Shown one piece after another: positions 46,201 through 61,266 of a stretch of DNA of 64,000 bases. Position numbers and translations under genes: made by a program. Numbering within the stretch: the first letter of the stretch is position 1; each line of letters opens with the position of its first letter. Origin of the DNA: Nymphaea colorata (lineage: Eukaryota; Streptophyta; Magnoliopsida; Nymphaeales; Nymphaeaceae). The stretch is taken from positions 3,481,503 through 3,545,502 of the forward strand of contig NC_045143.1 of the NCBI RefSeq assembly GCF_008831285.2. Reading direction: 5' to 3'. A model generated the notes under the pieces. The model searched no databases. It worked only from the letters and a program-made list of their open reading frames with translations, and was not told the origin of the DNA.

Positions 46201-47617
46201 CGCACGCACAGATACAAAGACAATCTTTAAATGACACAGTATCTGCAAATGGTATATTGTAGATATCAAGTAAGAAAAGAAGTACACGGGATTTCCTAGA
46301 CATAGTACACATGATTTAGAAGCGTATATACAGAATATATGTGATTTTATGCCTCATTGATTTTATTTTACTCAATGGACTTGGACTGACTGAAACCCAT
46401 TAGTCCCGACTGGCCTATTTAGAGCCTTGACTAACCTGTGTCCTACTTCCAATTTGGGCAAGGTCCTCTCTTCCTTGAGGTTCTTTTGAGGTTGTTTGAT
46501 GTGCGGAACTGAATGCAAGATGCAGTGTTCTGTTCTGCCATTCCACCAATTTGGCATAAAGGGAAGGAACACTGTGTGTTCCTCGACATCTGTTTGACGT
46601 GATGCCCATTGTTCTTGTGTCTTCTCACCTACAATGGTTTGCAGGCGTCCATTCTACTCGCATGATATGCACATGAACAGCCAATTTGGGAACATACTTT
46701 TGGTATATATTATATTTCTTTAATTGTGGAGGTTGCAGGTTAATAAATTTTACAAAACTTGTCATTGACAGTGCATCATTGTGGCTAGCATGGCCTGGTG
46801 TTCATCAATAGAGTGCAGCCCAGGAAGAGTAGCATGCATATGATTGTGTGGAGTTGCACAATCAGTGCATGATTGGTTATGGAAATTAGTTTTTTGCATT
46901 GTTAGTGGTAAAAAATAATAATAATAAAAGATGTCAACTCTTTCTTTGTTTACTGAGTTTTTATGCCTTCTTTCATGTCTCTTAGGTCTCTCTTTCCAAG
47001 AAAACTACCATAACTTGCATTGAAAGCTCATCAATTCCAGGAGCGAGTTAATTTAGCATGCCAATTTCGCACATCCATAAAGGTCACCATGCACCAAGAG
47101 CGTTCATCATCTGTTTCTTCGCTCCTTATATGGAATAGTTGTCTGATAAGAATGGTCCTCACAATTTCGTTAACTAGAACCTTCTGGTACTAAAAATTCT
47201 GTACAAGGTGTTTGCAGGCAGATGCAATCATGGCCTTGGCTGGATCAAATGGCCGTTCATGGTCCACGGCATATTCTTCCAGAAGTAGCGAGTCTGCATC
47301 CTTGAGTGAATCGTGCAAGCTGGCCAGGAATAGCGACCTTGGTGGTAAAAAGTTATTTTCTCAAGATACCCAGGGAAAGCTTCCATCCCCAGCCAGTGCC
47401 TACAACAATGGTGGTCAGGCTTCATCCTTTCCAGATCCAAATATAGCACCTGGTATAAGGCACTGCTATATTCTTACAAAGTGCAGTTATTTCAGCACAT
47501 AGTTAACAATTTATAATTACAGGGGTTCAAGGCAGTAGTCCTGTCAAAGATGCGAAGGAGCTCATAACGGCACAGGCAGCTGGACTAGAAAACAGAGGGA
47601 ACAAGGATGGAGAATAG
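43298..47617 (+). CDS. TIFY8: TIFY8-like TIFY-domain transcriptional regulator, with apparent frameshift
   Basis: Six exons: 43298-43499, 44036-44217, 44845-45300, 45479-45566, 47218-47452, 47523-47617. The N-terminus has PVFHDFLGM, typical of TIFY8. The TIFY domain in exon 4 reads MTIFYAGQAHVFDDVHPKK and continues ADAIMALAGS in exon 5. No Jas degron was found downstream, as expected for TIFY8 rather than JAZ or PPD proteins. TIFY8 proteins bind NINJA-type adaptors and act as repressors in the nucleus. Exon 3 does not hold one frame: the reading ending YKDSSAGPS runs into TGA at 45148, while the frame giving SAADEGSRTG and all later exons is shifted by one base near 45126-45131. Either one extra T, a sequence error, or a 46-nt mini-intron (45098-45143) explains it. 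The leader upstream is GA/CT-rich. Confidence 0.88.
46073..46185. repeat. Short minisatellite in TIFY8 intron 5
   Basis: Units of the form GTATAT(A/G/T)TACATGTTTT(A/G)TATGTTCT repeat about three to four times with small changes. The array lies in the 1.65-kb intron between the TIFY exon and the next exon. Confidence 0.7.
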
Positions 47618-48446
47618 ATGAAAGTCGTGGATCTCAAATCTAAATTTGCTTTCAGTTTGAATGTAACAGTGGAGTTTCCTCAACAGTTTTGTGGTTGGAA
47701 CGAAGCTGGTACTCACTACTTGGAAGGCTCTTTTGTCACGTTTCTAGTTCTCATGTAATGATTCACATCATCGATGTCATCAACTTTCAATCAGTTCATA
47801 CTTCTAATCTTCTTGCACCGCCTTCTTGTACTGAATGACATCCTTTTTTCTGCTAAGTTCTGATAGGCCAGTTAGAGAGAGAAACGGAGGGGGAGAGCAG
47901 CCACTTAATACCTGCTTCTCTGCTTAAACCCAACTCAAGAAAAGTAGCACCTTTGGGAAACGCTATCTGACAAGCTATGTTGGGGGTGGTGTGGTTAACT
48001 TAATCCATGGGTACTTGTAGGGGAAGTCTCTTGGCCAACACAACCATTGAGGCCCAGTAAATTCCATATAGGGTGGATCTACTGTCTGGCCTATGAGACC
48101 CAGATGATACAGAGTCCTGATGTTTATAAGGTTCTGTGTAGGCTTAGGCTTCATCTTCCATGGATGGCACAAACTTGGACCCAACAAGGCTTGGCTCTGG
48201 TCGGCTCAGTCCAATTGGAGAGGCGGTTTACCAATCAAGAGCTTTGTCCTCTTGGATAAGGAGTTTGGACTTCAGATTTTCAAATTACAAAAGGTCAAAA
48301 GGTTAATACATGGAGCGCATCTCGTAGCATAAACCGGTAGAGGTCTGTCTAACCCAATACCCAATAGTCTGTCTCTGTAAATTTCGTGGTTTTCTCCAGA
48401 CTTCCCAGTTGAACAAACTTGCAACTTCAATTATCAAGGCGTCTCA

Positions 48447-48567
48447 ATTCAGGTTTCTGATAGTTGTCTGCCTTACGCCAGCTTGCCTATTCAAGAAGAA
48501 GAAGAAGACTATTCAGGTAGTCTAATAATTTTCTGCCTAACTCCAGCTTAGCTATTCAAGAAGAAAA
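48447..48567. repeat. Diverged tandem duplication, about 64 bp x 2
   Basis: ATTCAGGT...TCTGCCT(T/A)AC(G/T)CCAGCTT(G/A) followed by CTATTCAAGAAGAA occurs twice, at 48447 and about 48511. The first copy carries an expanded AAG run. Confidence 0.75.
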
Positions 48568-50538
48568 CAAGGTGTATATTTTGAAGTGATAGGCTTCCCA
48601 TTGTCTTCAGATGTGCATGTTTAGAGGCAAAGAACATACCCCTGAAAGAAGGGAAAGAGCTTGAGTAGGGGAGCTCGAGTTAGTGATAATCATTTACGCA
48701 ACTATTGGACGTGAATCTTCTGTTCTTATTTTTGGTGGATCAGAAAAAAACTAAACGACCACTACATGTATCAGCGTATACATGCACATGCACAATCATT
48801 TTGTTGCCTTGTGTTTCTATAATAACTATGAGTTTTTAGTGTAACTGCTGGTACAAAAAGTAGTACCCTTTGGTGCAGGTCAACTGGTCAAGTGGTTTTC
48901 TCACAGGTCAAGCAGTTTTCTCAAGAGCTATGCCATGAAACTGTTTTTCATTTTTTATGGTTTAGGTATTTTGAGAGGTCTTTTCGCAACAGAAACAGCT
49001 TGTTGTTATCCCATGAATCTACCCTAAAGACTGGGGCAGATTCATGGAAGAGTAACAAACTGTTACTATTATCAAATTGCCCATGTTACTATTACTAAAC
49101 AGCTCCTGAAGGATTCAATGCCCAAGTTACAGCATTTCATGAATCTGTCCCAAAAAACTGCAGCATATTCATAGAATGTTGCAAAACAGCTCCTCAAGGA
49201 ATCACTGCCCAACACAATTCTAGGCTTCTAGACTACTCGCCAAACATGTTAAATGATAGTTAAACAATTGGGTCCATCTGGTGAGGCCAAACTTCCCTGC
49301 CTAGAGGCCTCATCAACGTGCATCTAAGGCAGGGCAGACCACCACTGAAAAACCCAACGTCATGCTTCTGATATTCCGTTCAATAGTGGTTGGGTTTGTG
49401 AGCAAAAGAAGAAGGAACAACATGATGCTCATATTCTTCAAAGAGAAGTTGCACATAAGTTTAAGACCATCCCAACAAACTACTTGGATTTGTAGTTTAA
49501 GAAAGCCAGTGTATTATGAAGTGTACAAAAATTTTTAATACAAGCTTATCAAAATTCCTTTTGGGGCCAATTTTTTGTCCACAATCACAAAATTTGGCTT
49601 CATATTTTCAGTCAGATCGAGTGCAATGTCCCTTTTCTTTTCACAAGCAACAGTCCAGCACTTATTATTCCTTTTCTTTTTCACATCGTATTATTGAGTC
49701 AACATTTTTAAAGCATAGTTAGCAATGTGATAAGATCAAATACGAGTCTGCTACATCTCCTTCAAGGGTCCCATGGTTATTTAGGATATGAATTATGATG
49801 TTGGAGGCCCCATATGTCCAATTATCTCTATATTAGACCCGCAACAGACCATGAAGCAGCACATTTGAGTCAGTCTAATCAAAGGGTGGCAAATGGTTCA
49901 GATATGGTAAGTGGTTTCTGCCAACCTTGACTGTACCGTGTTCGGACCCAGTCTAACTCTTGTAACCGAGTCTATGTCTTCAGATTTTGACATTAAATTG
50001 GGCCACTAAGGAGAAAAAGCTATCCATGGATGATTTCTTCCATGTTTGGTAGCCCCTGTTAGGGGCCAGGTAACATTTATCCGAAGCAAAAAAAATTTTG
50101 CAGCGTCAAAAACACAATTGTAAAACCTCATTTATAACTCATCTAAACCAAACACAGAAGCTGTTAGTCTAATACAAGTCTACACTTTCCTAATAATGAG
50201 CAAGTTTCTCTTGTTTATATTGCAATAATTGTACATGTGCTTAGTTGCATCTCACATATGATTTCTTTAGTATGAATGTGAAAATTTTGGGTTCAGCTAC
50301 TAATTCTCATGTTACTTTTGTATTGCCTTCTATTAATACTTGAATCATCCTGTTGTTTCCACATGATTAAACTGAAGGAAAACCCAAACCCTGAGTAGCG
50401 GTAAAACCCTATAACTTGTTCTCCATCTTAGAAGCTATATCTAGATTGGCCAGTCAAGATCAAACAATAGCTACTAAACAATGAGTTCTGTGGATGTGGT
50501 TCATACAAGTTTCCAGAAGAACTCCCATGTTTGGGAGC

Positions 50539-50667
50539 CTTTTGAAATTGACTTTTGTCCTAGAATAACAAGGAATTATTAATAAGAGATCTATTCCAAA
50601 ACCGGCTTTTGAAATTGATTTTTCTCCTAGAATAACAAGGAATTAATAAGAGATCTATTCTAAAACC
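50539..50667. repeat. Tandem duplication, 67-bp period x 2
   Basis: CTTTTGAAATTGA(C/T)TTTT followed by CCTAGAATAACAAGGAATTA and a shared AATAAGAGATCTATTC segment occurs at 50539 and 50606. One copy lacks a few bases (ATTATTAATAAG versus ATTAATAAG). Confidence 0.88.
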
Positions 50668-52016
50668 TTCATTTATAAGTCTTCTCTCTAGAGAACCCAT
50701 TCAATAAAATGCAAGGAAAAAAAGTGCAAACATGACATAGTTATCATGACCCTCATCTGCATCGATCGGCAATAAACTTGCCTCATTCTTATCACACACC
50801 ATGCATTGAACATGGGCTGAGAGAGATGGATGATAGCCCAATCCCATATAAAGTCACTAAAATGTGGTTGGGAGAAGATTAAAAGAAAAAAGAAGGCAAA
50901 GTACAATCATGCATGTTATGATAATTTTCTTCTTAAAAATGTCATAATCCCTTGCCTTCATGTGAAACAAGAACAGCTTGGATGTGGGTTGAGTTGAAAC
51001 TTTCAAGTTAAAGGAGATCAAGGGTTTTGTATTTCTTAGAGGAGGAAACCGCTGCTTGGGCGGAGAGACTTAATTCCATTATGTCAACCTAAAAATCCGA
51101 GGTTAGTACCCACAGTGGTGTCGGCCGCTGCGGACACCAGCCCATCAAAAATTTCATTGGAAAAATGAAAAAGTGACATTGTGATGACTTATAAATTACA
51201 TGAAGTGTCCACATCAAACTTGTGCTGGTGGCTTTCAATGCCCCTTAGTCAGAATATCCTGACTCCGGGGGCATTGAGTACCTTAAGATTCCTAGATTTT
51301 GGGTAAAAGAAATTTACATGTTATAACTTACAAAAATTTTTATTGGCCCTTTTAAAAATTTTGAAAAATAAATTCAGCCACAATAAAGATTTTGAAAAAT
51401 ATAATTGAACCTTAGTAAACAAAAAAAAATCCAAACTCTGCTCCTAATGTTGCTTTCGTGAATTTTGAACTCCCATCACTCTCACCATTGCCGAAATTTG
51501 ATCATTGCGCTTGGGGCTAAGGGGGTCCAGAGTTGGGTACATGTTGCATCATTAGCATATGCTATTAAGGATATTCTGCCTAACCTTTGTTTGCTAATTA
51601 GAGAAATTAAAAACTTGTTATAATCCATACTGTAAAGGCCAATAGTCGATGTCTATTTTTGCCTCAAATCTTTTGTCATGTGTAGACAAACGTGATGCAT
51701 TCTTTCCTTTTGCTGAGACCTCAGCAACCTTAGATCACTAAGCCAAATGACATGTTTATTTTCACATAATAAAGAATGCGTCCATTATGCAAAAATCAAT
51801 GCGTTCATTATCTCATAGAAAATATTCCAAGAGAAAACACTATATAGATAACGATGGATAACTGAATATATTATATTATCTAAGATAATGCTTACGAACT
51901 TTTATAATTAGGTCTCCGATATTCTACAATAGTAAAGGTAAAAAGGGAACAAAAAAGGAATGAAATAATTATATTCTCATAATCTATTTTTTCAACCATT
52001 CATCACGATGAATCGA

Positions 52017-52259
<243 letters not shown>

Positions 52260-53191
52260 CTGAACTTGTTGGGAATCATATAGGCCATTGATTCTAAGAT
52301 GATCAGATGATATATATAAAATTCTCTTTTTTTTCAAAAGGATGAAATACGCCATAAAGGATATGTAAATTAATCTACACCATCGGATCTCCTTATAATC
52401 AACGGCCCAGATGATTCTTAATAAAGGCATATAAGGCTCAGATAGCCACACAAAGAATTCGTAACTGAAAATCTCGTCCATATTCCTTCTAAATATAGCG
52501 TACTTCATATATAGAAGAGAGCCAATACGCCCGCAGGATATTTCATCTTTGTGCAGTATAAAGTACAATTGGGCAGGTCTAAAACTGACCCTTTTCCTGA
52601 TTTTTTATCGCAAGATACCAAAATCTGCATTTATAAAAGTGTATTGAGGAATGACCCTCAGCACTACTTCGGGTTTAAGTTTGTCTCTAAGTGGAGAATA
52701 TTTGCCATAAAAAAGCATCACTTTGGTACTTTATATTAAATATTTCTTCACCTAACAAACCTCTACTAGGCACATTCACTATATATATATATATAACTTT
52801 GTGGTTGGATTGTTCGAATCTATATGAAAACAAAAAAAAAAAGTTGATTTGGCCATCTGATTTTACTAGGGTACCGATCAAGAGGACAAAAAGAGAGCAA
52901 TTCAGATTGACTGAAAACCTAAAAAGTGGCCGAAAGTTGACGCTGTGGAATCCACCAGGCTAGGTAGGAATCTCAAATCAGGGCCGCATGAAAGTTAGTG
53001 CCTAAACAAAGAGTGAAGAGGGTTGAACCTAAACTTTGCGGAGCTTATATCACTTAAGCAAACTGACTTAGCCTTAATGACTAAGGAGTAATAGTAATAA
53101 ATTTTAAAATTTTAAGAATAAGAAAAAGTTGCTCCGAAGTGTCAACATAAAAGTGAGTATTTTATGGGTGATACCAAAATTGTCATACCCC

Positions 53192-53260
53192 GACTTTTTA
53201 CCCTCAATTTTTTTCTTTCAACATCGTGTGATTACCCTCAATTTTTTTCTTTCAACGTAG
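53192..53260. repeat. Short tandem duplication
   Basis: TTACCCTCAATTTTTTTCTT followed by TCAAC occurs twice in immediate succession, with slightly different spacers. Confidence 0.7.
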
Positions 53261-56200
53261 CACACTGAAGTATGACGACGCAACAAAAAAAAAGTAACAC
53301 ATATCAAAATAACAGTGAGGTGAATAATTTATTTATGCACCAAAACAATTCACACAGATGAATTCACATTTATCAACGACTCTTATGACAAAAATGCCTC
53401 CAAAAGAAAGCATCGATGTCTAAACAAAAGCAAGGCATCGACATAACAGAAAACATGTCGTGTCAGCACTGCTATACACCAAAATCTTTCCAATATGATG
53501 TTAGTTAAGCCATCTAATCAATCTGCTGTCCTAGGTCCTTTAAAACCTAAAAAAGAAAAATAACAAAAAACTGAGCCTTCATAGATAACAAACCGAATAA
53601 ATCCTTAACCCTCTAAGATACGGGTTCAAAAGCATAATCAATTGATAACATGATGCATGCATGCTTTCTCATAAACATTCCACAATATGTAGTGATTACC
53701 CAATAGTTAAAATCAATACACTTGTCAGTCATATTCAATTCATTTACATTTATTTCACTCATATTCATTTCATTTACATTTGTCTCATTCACATTCGATT
53801 CATTTAATTAACAACTCATATAAATACTATACAAAGGTGTGTGCACACCACGAGCAACCTTCACTAGAGAGACAACTCTCATGGTGGTCCAAAAAAGTGT
53901 GGATCCATACACACTGCAGTAATAAAGCAATCTACCAAGAAAGTATGTATTCTAAAGGAAGTTGTCACACCTACCTCCATCCTTGCTTAACATACAACTC
54001 TGCATATGTAAAATGAATGTGTAGATGATATTTTTTATCATGGGGAAAGAATCAACATACTTCAAACTCGAGCTGCCGCCCATTTCAAGACAAACAGTCC
54101 ATCCCCGTCACAAATAAATTCTTCTTTTTCACAATTAGATCACGGCCTTTTCCACGTCAAGACTGAGAAAAGTCTGTAGTTTTTCACAAGTTCTCCACTC
54201 AATTTGATTTCCGGCAAACTTCCAAAAATTTCACTATCTCATGTCACGATTTACATGAACGCTTGGGGACAAAAGAGATGTACTTAACCTTGAAAACCCA
54301 TGAAAAAGAAAATGGGAAAACTTTAGTCATTATCATGCAATAAGAGGAAACAGACAAATTTTTCGAGGCTGAGTTTTCTGAACGCCACAATTGAGGCACT
54401 AAGATTACATGAGCACATGTGTACACATGCACACACATCACACATGCACCGAATAATGCTTCCACGTCCGTAAAATGACAATAGAACCATTTATTTTCCT
54501 TGTTTGATCTTCAAGAAACAACAAGGGGAAAACAGGACAGCAAACACTACATGACAATTTGGTGAAAAAGGACGCGAAAATACGGCCACGCCGGGCTGGG
54601 TCAGGCCCGTCTCTTGAGATCTTTACTTTGTGAACGTGTTACTGTAAGATTTTCCTTCTTTAATTTGATTTAAGTTCATAAGGTGGTAAGATATACTGAC
54701 ATTAAAGGTTTAAGGTATATAATGTTAGTCTCAGTGGCTGAGGTACATCTTTTGTGAGCAATTGTCAGCAGATATTCACATGAATTGCTTATTTATAAGT
54801 TAATACATCATAACCGTTAATGCCCTTCATCTAGCTCTGCTTCTAGTTAGTCCGAAGTAGGGTTTGTAAATTTAATCTGGTTTAAAAGGTTCACATTTTG
54901 TTATTATGTTGGATCCTCTAGAACCAATCTTGCCATTATCTCTAAGGACCGGTTGTCTGTAAAGAACCCATGGAATGAACGGATCGTGCCCGTTCCATGT
55001 GTTCCGTGGTTTAGCACAGAACGCCGAGAATGCCGATGAGATTTAGTGTCTGCTGTTTGTGTGCACCTCCAAGTCCTAGCATAAAAGGACAAGAGCATCC
55101 ATTGTACCTAGAGGACAATGCTAATATGTAATAACTTGACCCACTCTCATATCGTGCTTGGGCCCATGGTTTGATGGATTCTAACCTATCCCTTAACAGT
55201 TTCAGTTGAAACCGTTGAAACCTTAAAAATGTTGAAGACTAGAACAATTAATCACTTAACAATCTCCTTTGTAAGTCCCCAAAGATCACTTACTATCTTA
55301 GATAACAGACTAAACTTTTCAAAGTGAGGTGTTACATAACCGAACAAACTCTAATCTATTTAACTGTCGAGGATCCAACCTGTTTGAGACAATAGTCTCA
55401 AGCCTAGATGATGAGAGTTGACACCAAAATGCAAAATCTTTTTATCATTTCTGAATGCAAGGTCCTTGATGGTGAGGTCAACTTAGGCTTTAATTAACCC
55501 TACTTGCTAGGGTTAATCCTAAACCTTAGATAGAGGCCGGCATCGGCATCAGTGGCAAACAACTTTGAAACTTTATCCATATCCTATGAATCTGCAGGGT
55601 TTCGAGTAGGTGGTCAAATTAGATAACTAGATGCTTAGGTCACACTATCATAACTCAAGGGCCGGTCTTGCCAGGTGAGGACATCAAAACTGGGTCCATC
55701 TCAAGCTGGGTGCGCGGCCCTACCAAATTGGACATATTGAACCTAGTGGACAAACCATGTGGGTCAGGGTTGGACCCATTTAGCCAACCACTGCTTATCC
55801 TACCTATCAACATGGTTAGCCATTTGAGAGGACAAAAGGAACCGTGGTAGATCTTTTTCTTCCAAGCGATTGTGGTCCATTGATTTTGGAAAGTAACCAA
55901 TAGGAAAAGTGATGAATAATACAAGACCATGTTAAATTTATATTGATTAGTGGAAGCAGATTAACGGCACGTCGGCATACAAGCTTAGATTTTTCTAGTT
56001 GGTACCTAGTAATCAGTAAAGCTTAGGTAGCTCTAGCCTCGGAGTTTTACGCTGCTCGGCAAGCGACAAAATCTCTCGATTCAGATGCAATTTCCTCGAA
56101 TCATGAAAGGGAATAAATAAACATAAAATCTCTTTGAATCTCCATGACCAAGTTTATCTGCAGTAGATTTGCAAATACATTCAATCAAGAACAGTAACTA

Positions 56201-58776
56201 GCATGGAAGGTCCAGTTTGTTTGAAACCCTAATTTGTGGACATGCCATCTATATATGGTCAATTTGATATCGATCAACCTCTAAATCACTGGAATCTGCT
56301 GTATTACAGGATTTCATAATTAAGAGTCAAGGTAAAAGCAACATGAAAAATTGAAAAAAAACAAAAAAAGGTCTCTTTTTACGTAGGTTTTGAATAAACT
56401 TTCACTTATTCCCTGGTAGTGCACCATTTCCTTGCCGACTCTGGAGCATTCCGCATATCAGAAATTACAATCTATCTGTTCAATATTAATTCCCATTTTA
56501 ACGGAGAAACGATCATATATTATATTGTTCGAGAACACATGAAAAGATGCATAATTGTGGTCTTCAAACTCTTAATTTCTTGCCAATTCATCAATTTTCA
56601 CTAATGTTCTTAGTTTGTCTAAACCTGAACCATTTACATCCTTAATTTCCATCGTTGACAACAAGACGAGTTAGGCCCTCATAGACTATTCATCAACCAT
56701 ATTCGATTTGAATATACGTTATGCTTTTTTTTTCATAGTTTCATATAATATTTTTTATGATTGAATTTTTTAGGAGTGAGACCTACCACCTCTTGTCAGA
56801 GTAAACTAAACGTTTATACTTAGCTATAGTTTGCATTTATTAATAAACTTTCTAAAGGGCACGGTGATTTTGTTGCATTTTTCAAATATATTTTTTTTAC
56901 TAAATCTAGGAAGCTATTTGAACATCGAAACAAAGATAAACGTGTAAAACGTTCAAGAAGTAATTATATTTGCCTTTACACCTTGTCCTTCGACCATTTT
57001 CCTTCCCAACTGATACTGTGGTTTCTTGTGTTGACTTACGTAGCATGGTATATAGCTAAACTTTGCCACATTTCTGCAATACTATAGGTACACGAGAAAG
57101 AATAGTTTATAAGGATATACAATATTAATTCGTATAATTATATCACTAATTTGACAATTAACTTAAATCTTTTTAATGTTTCTAGCTAACTTTAACTTAT
57201 CTACTATGGATAGATATAGGAAACACACTTAATACATGGAGTTCACTGGCATAAAATCCTTGATCTTTCTTATTCATTAGAAAATGCACAGAGCCCTTGA
57301 TTTATGAATATGAAAGTAAATACCGAAACATATTGGAAGCTCTAAACAATCTCGATTCCTAATTTGTATGTTTTGCTAATCTTAGTTACAGATCATTTCT
57401 CAATATATCCCTCCTCTTTCTTCTCTTTTGATTAAGTAGGGAGAGAAAAAGAGTAGCTACACTAAGTTCTCCCTCCGTCTCTCTTCTCCCTGGTTAGGAC
57501 AGAGACTGAAGCCAGAGAACTTAAAAGTGCACACCAAATATTTTTTTTTAGCATAACCTAACCTCGTGGATGTGATCTTGAGAATAATTTAGCAGAAATA
57601 TATGATAAGCGGATCCATTTTTGGGTTTTGCAGGTGATTTTCTTAACCATTCAGAAATAACAGATCTTATTGACACCCAATGTGGTCGTACATGTTTTTC
57701 GATGAATCAGCTTGAATCATACCAGGTTTGTACTAAACTAGTAAGCATAAACACATTAAAATGCTGATATTCTGACTAAAGCATACTAAGCATGCTTTAA
57801 GTGGTAACCTAAGCGGCTCAATAGCAGGGGACGATTTTGGAGCAAGCAGAGCTAATGACCTTTTTCTTAAGGTTTCTGTGAGGAAACAAGAGAAATGAAA
57901 CAAAAAAAGGGGTCCTAACAAGAAGTTGATAAAGCCTAAAATGCAAAAGAGAGAGAGAGAGAGGATGATCTGAAAGCAAAATTTGGCAGTTCTCTTTAAA
58001 GTTTTTACCCAAACGACATCACAGAGCGAAAGAGAGAGAGAGAGAGAGAGAAAGGTTATAAGCAAATCCTAAGTTTGCTGTTTGGCCATTTCTGCTTAAA
58101 AGGAATTCTCTTGCCTGAGGACAAGACATCACCACATGGCATAAAAACAGCACATCCTCAAGTGTGACGAGAGGGCCATCTTTTCTCTTGTGCTCTTGGA
58201 AACTTTGTTCTTTCTCTTGTCCAACATCTAACCCCCATTCATTGACCTCTTCCTATCAATACTCTCCCCAAAAGCCACTTAATTCCAAAACTACACCTTA
58301 CCCTCTTACCCGTGGACCAAGATGCAGTTGCTCGGATCCCAACCGATAATTTCATCTGGGTATGATCTAGTCAGCTGGGTCCGAAGAACACAGTAATCCA
58401 ATAAACAAAAATGAGTGGATTTGACTGCCATGTGGTTCTCGCCAAATCCAGCCTGACCAGGAACATCCTATCAGTGCAGTACCTGTTCCGAATCTGACTG
58501 GGTTAAAATAGCTTACTGAACAAAATTTTACACTTACTGGGTTCAAACTCCAGAGGAAACACCCAAATTGAAGATAATTGACTATTAACCTGATCCAAGT
58601 TTGTGTTTCTGAACCCATAAATCATTGCCACATGCCAATTAAATAAATGTCCAAATCCTCCATTTATTTCTCCAACAATCAAGTTTATCTGAATGACTGG
58701 GTTCACTTGATTGAGATGGAAACCTTACATATTTGCAGAACTAACCTTATCTCCAGAACCAATTCACTTTCATTTC

Positions 58777-58786
58777 TATATAAATA
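58777..58786 (+). promoter_or_regulatory. TATA box of the GA3ox gene
   Basis: TATATAAATA lies 70 bp before the start codon, which would place the transcription start near 58810 and give a leader of about 45 bases. A CCAAT-like AACCAATTC is about 20 bp further upstream. Assigned by position and consensus only. Confidence 0.6.
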
Positions 58787-58855
58787 GATGTAATTGCCCA
58801 TTTTCTTCCCATCGAAGGCCACTTCGGCTTGTACATATCTCACAGAGATCTCACC

Positions 58856-60355
58856 ATGCATTCCCTATCCCAAGTTTACAAAGATCATCCTGTCACCCTG
58901 CACCACCCTCTCATGGACCTCAACACCATGGAAGAAGTACCAGAGTCTTATGTATGGCCACCCTTTGATGACTACCTTGATGATGAGACAGCCAAGAACA
59001 GCTCCATACCCATAATCAGCCTCTCTGAGCCAAGCCTTGATGTTCTGAACCAAATTTCATCTGCATGTGAGGATTGGGGCATGTTCCAAGTAGTGAACCA
59101 TGGTGTATCTTCTCAGCTTCTCTCAGAGATGGAGTCCCTTGGAAATCGTCTTTTCTCCCTCCCCATGAAGCAGAAGATTAAGGCCTTGCGTGCACCAGAT
59201 GGCATCTCTGGTTACGGACTTGCACGCATATCACCCTTCTTCAGTAAGCTGATGTGGTTTGAAGGATTTACAATTGCTGAATCTCCTCTTGAACATGTTC
59301 GTTGCCTTATGCCGGATGATTATGAGCATTTCTGGTATGTCAATATCTCTTTTGCTTCATCTTTTTCCTTCTTCAAAAAAGCATCATACCTCAAGAACTT
59401 GAAGTTAAAAGGCAATAAATTTGATACTTGAGGTGACTCTCTAGGTATAATCTGGAAGGAGTCTGCCTAATGACATTTGCTGCTGTATCTCATCGTTTCC
59501 CACCCAACTGAATCTATGTTGATTGTACAAGTTCTCATTCATTCATCCATAGATGGTTATCACTGTCAAGTTACAGTGCTTACCAAGCAGAGGATAGCGA
59601 CCTCCAAGTGATCCAGCACTAGGGCCTGTTAGCTTGTCACTCCAAGCATGTTCTAATTTTTGGAGTTCTGATAGCAACAGCCAACAGTGTTCTCATGTGA
59701 AGTGCACTTAACCTGAGAATTATGAGAATGGAAATTATACACCTTCATTTTGTTTTCTGGCAGCTCAATAGTCCAGGAGTACGAGCATGAAATGGAGCAC
59801 CTAGCACGAAGACTGATGGAACTCATACTAACATCGCTGGGACTCAACAAAAACGATGTCAAGTGGGCGAGGAATGGATTCGAAAGCATGCATGGTGTGC
59901 TGCAACTGAACTACTACCCGCTCTGCCCACAACCAAGCAATGCCATGGGCCTGGCTGCACACACTGACTCCTCACTGTTGACCCTCCTCTACCAGACCAG
60001 CACCCAGGGGCTTCAGATCATGAAAGAACGTCACTGGGTCAATGTTCCTCCAGTACCCAGTGCTATTGTCATCAACGTCGGTGACCTCCTTCACATCCTC
60101 TCAAATGGACGCTTCTCCTCTCCATTACACCGTGTGCTTGTAAGCCGAGCTCAACATCGTTTCTCATTTGCCCACTTCTGGGGCCCAACATCTGAAACAA
60201 GCATCTATCCTCATCCTAAGCTCCTCAGCTTGCAGAGTCCCCCTCTCTACCAATCCATTACATGGGCAGACTACCTCAGACTCAAAGCTAAACTCTTCAA
60301 CAGGGCATTGTCATCACTCCTGTTATCAGATGGCATTCCAGCAACCAACCAATGA
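58856..60355 (+). CDS. GA3OX: Gibberellin 3-beta-dioxygenase (GA3-oxidase)
   Basis: Two exons, 58856-59334 and 59764-60355, encode 356 aa (Arabidopsis GA3ox1 has 358). The single intron follows codon phase 2 just before SIVQEYE, the position I recall for GA3ox genes. It is a 2-oxoglutarate/Fe(II) dioxygenase: H226 and D228 in AAHTDSSLL and H282 in LHRVLV bind iron; R292 and S294 (RFS) bind 2-oxoglutarate. GA3ox hallmarks include WGMFQVVNHGV, SGYGLARISPFFSKLMW and EGFTI. The enzyme converts GA9 and GA20 to the bioactive GA4 and GA1, the last activation step, in the cytosol. The start chosen (MHSLSQVYKDHP) matches family N-termini; an in-frame ATG at 58829 would add nine residues. No lesions were seen. 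Confidence 0.94.
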
Positions 60356-61204
60356 CCTGAAAGCAGTTTCTTGAGCCAACTTGACTTGGTGATTCGTATC
60401 CTAATTCAAGCTTAAAACAGGTCCATGTGTTCACAAAGTTCCTTTTGGACTAAATGCAGCTCCAGTGGCGAAATGCACAGGTTTTGGCTCAACATTTCTC
60501 ATCCAACTGAGTCATGTTTCAACTGCATATTTCGTAACAATATTCAAGAACTAAAGAAAGAAAGGACGTATTTCATATAAAATTAATGTTATGGTTACAC
60601 AGTTGCAACAGTAAATCTTCAAGTAATATATACAGTTTATGTACCATTTACCACTTGTCCAATCCATAATTTATTGGCCAAGAAGGAATCAGCTGCTATT
60701 TGGGACCTATTCTGAACTTTGGCTTCTTGTGCGTGCATGCATATAAAAGAGAAAAAGGCAACAAACGGCCCCACAAGAAAGACTTGACCACTAAGTTGCA
60801 CCAGATCGCTCACCCACATGCAAACAAAAGATTGCTGTTCATCTTTCTTGTCTTTGGCCAACTGCAAAAACAAAAAGGTTTTAAATTTATTAGTTAAACT
60901 CAACATGTATATATACACAAACACACACACCAATAAATAAATCAAATCACATATGGCATGCGGGAGTAGATTATGCATGTTATCAATATCAAACACAGGA
61001 CACTAACACTGAGTATTAAATCTTCTATTTTCTTGGTAGGGGGTGTTTGTGTGTGTGTGTATGCAAAAACACAGGCGTATGAAACTTCAGCCTTACATAT
61101 TACATATCCTGCGTACCCTTCTATGGAAACTAGAAGTGCTGTGCTGACACGGCAATGGTATGTCACAAAAGGGCATTAGGGTTTGCAGGATCATATTATG
61201 TATG

Positions 61205-61266
<62 letters not shown>
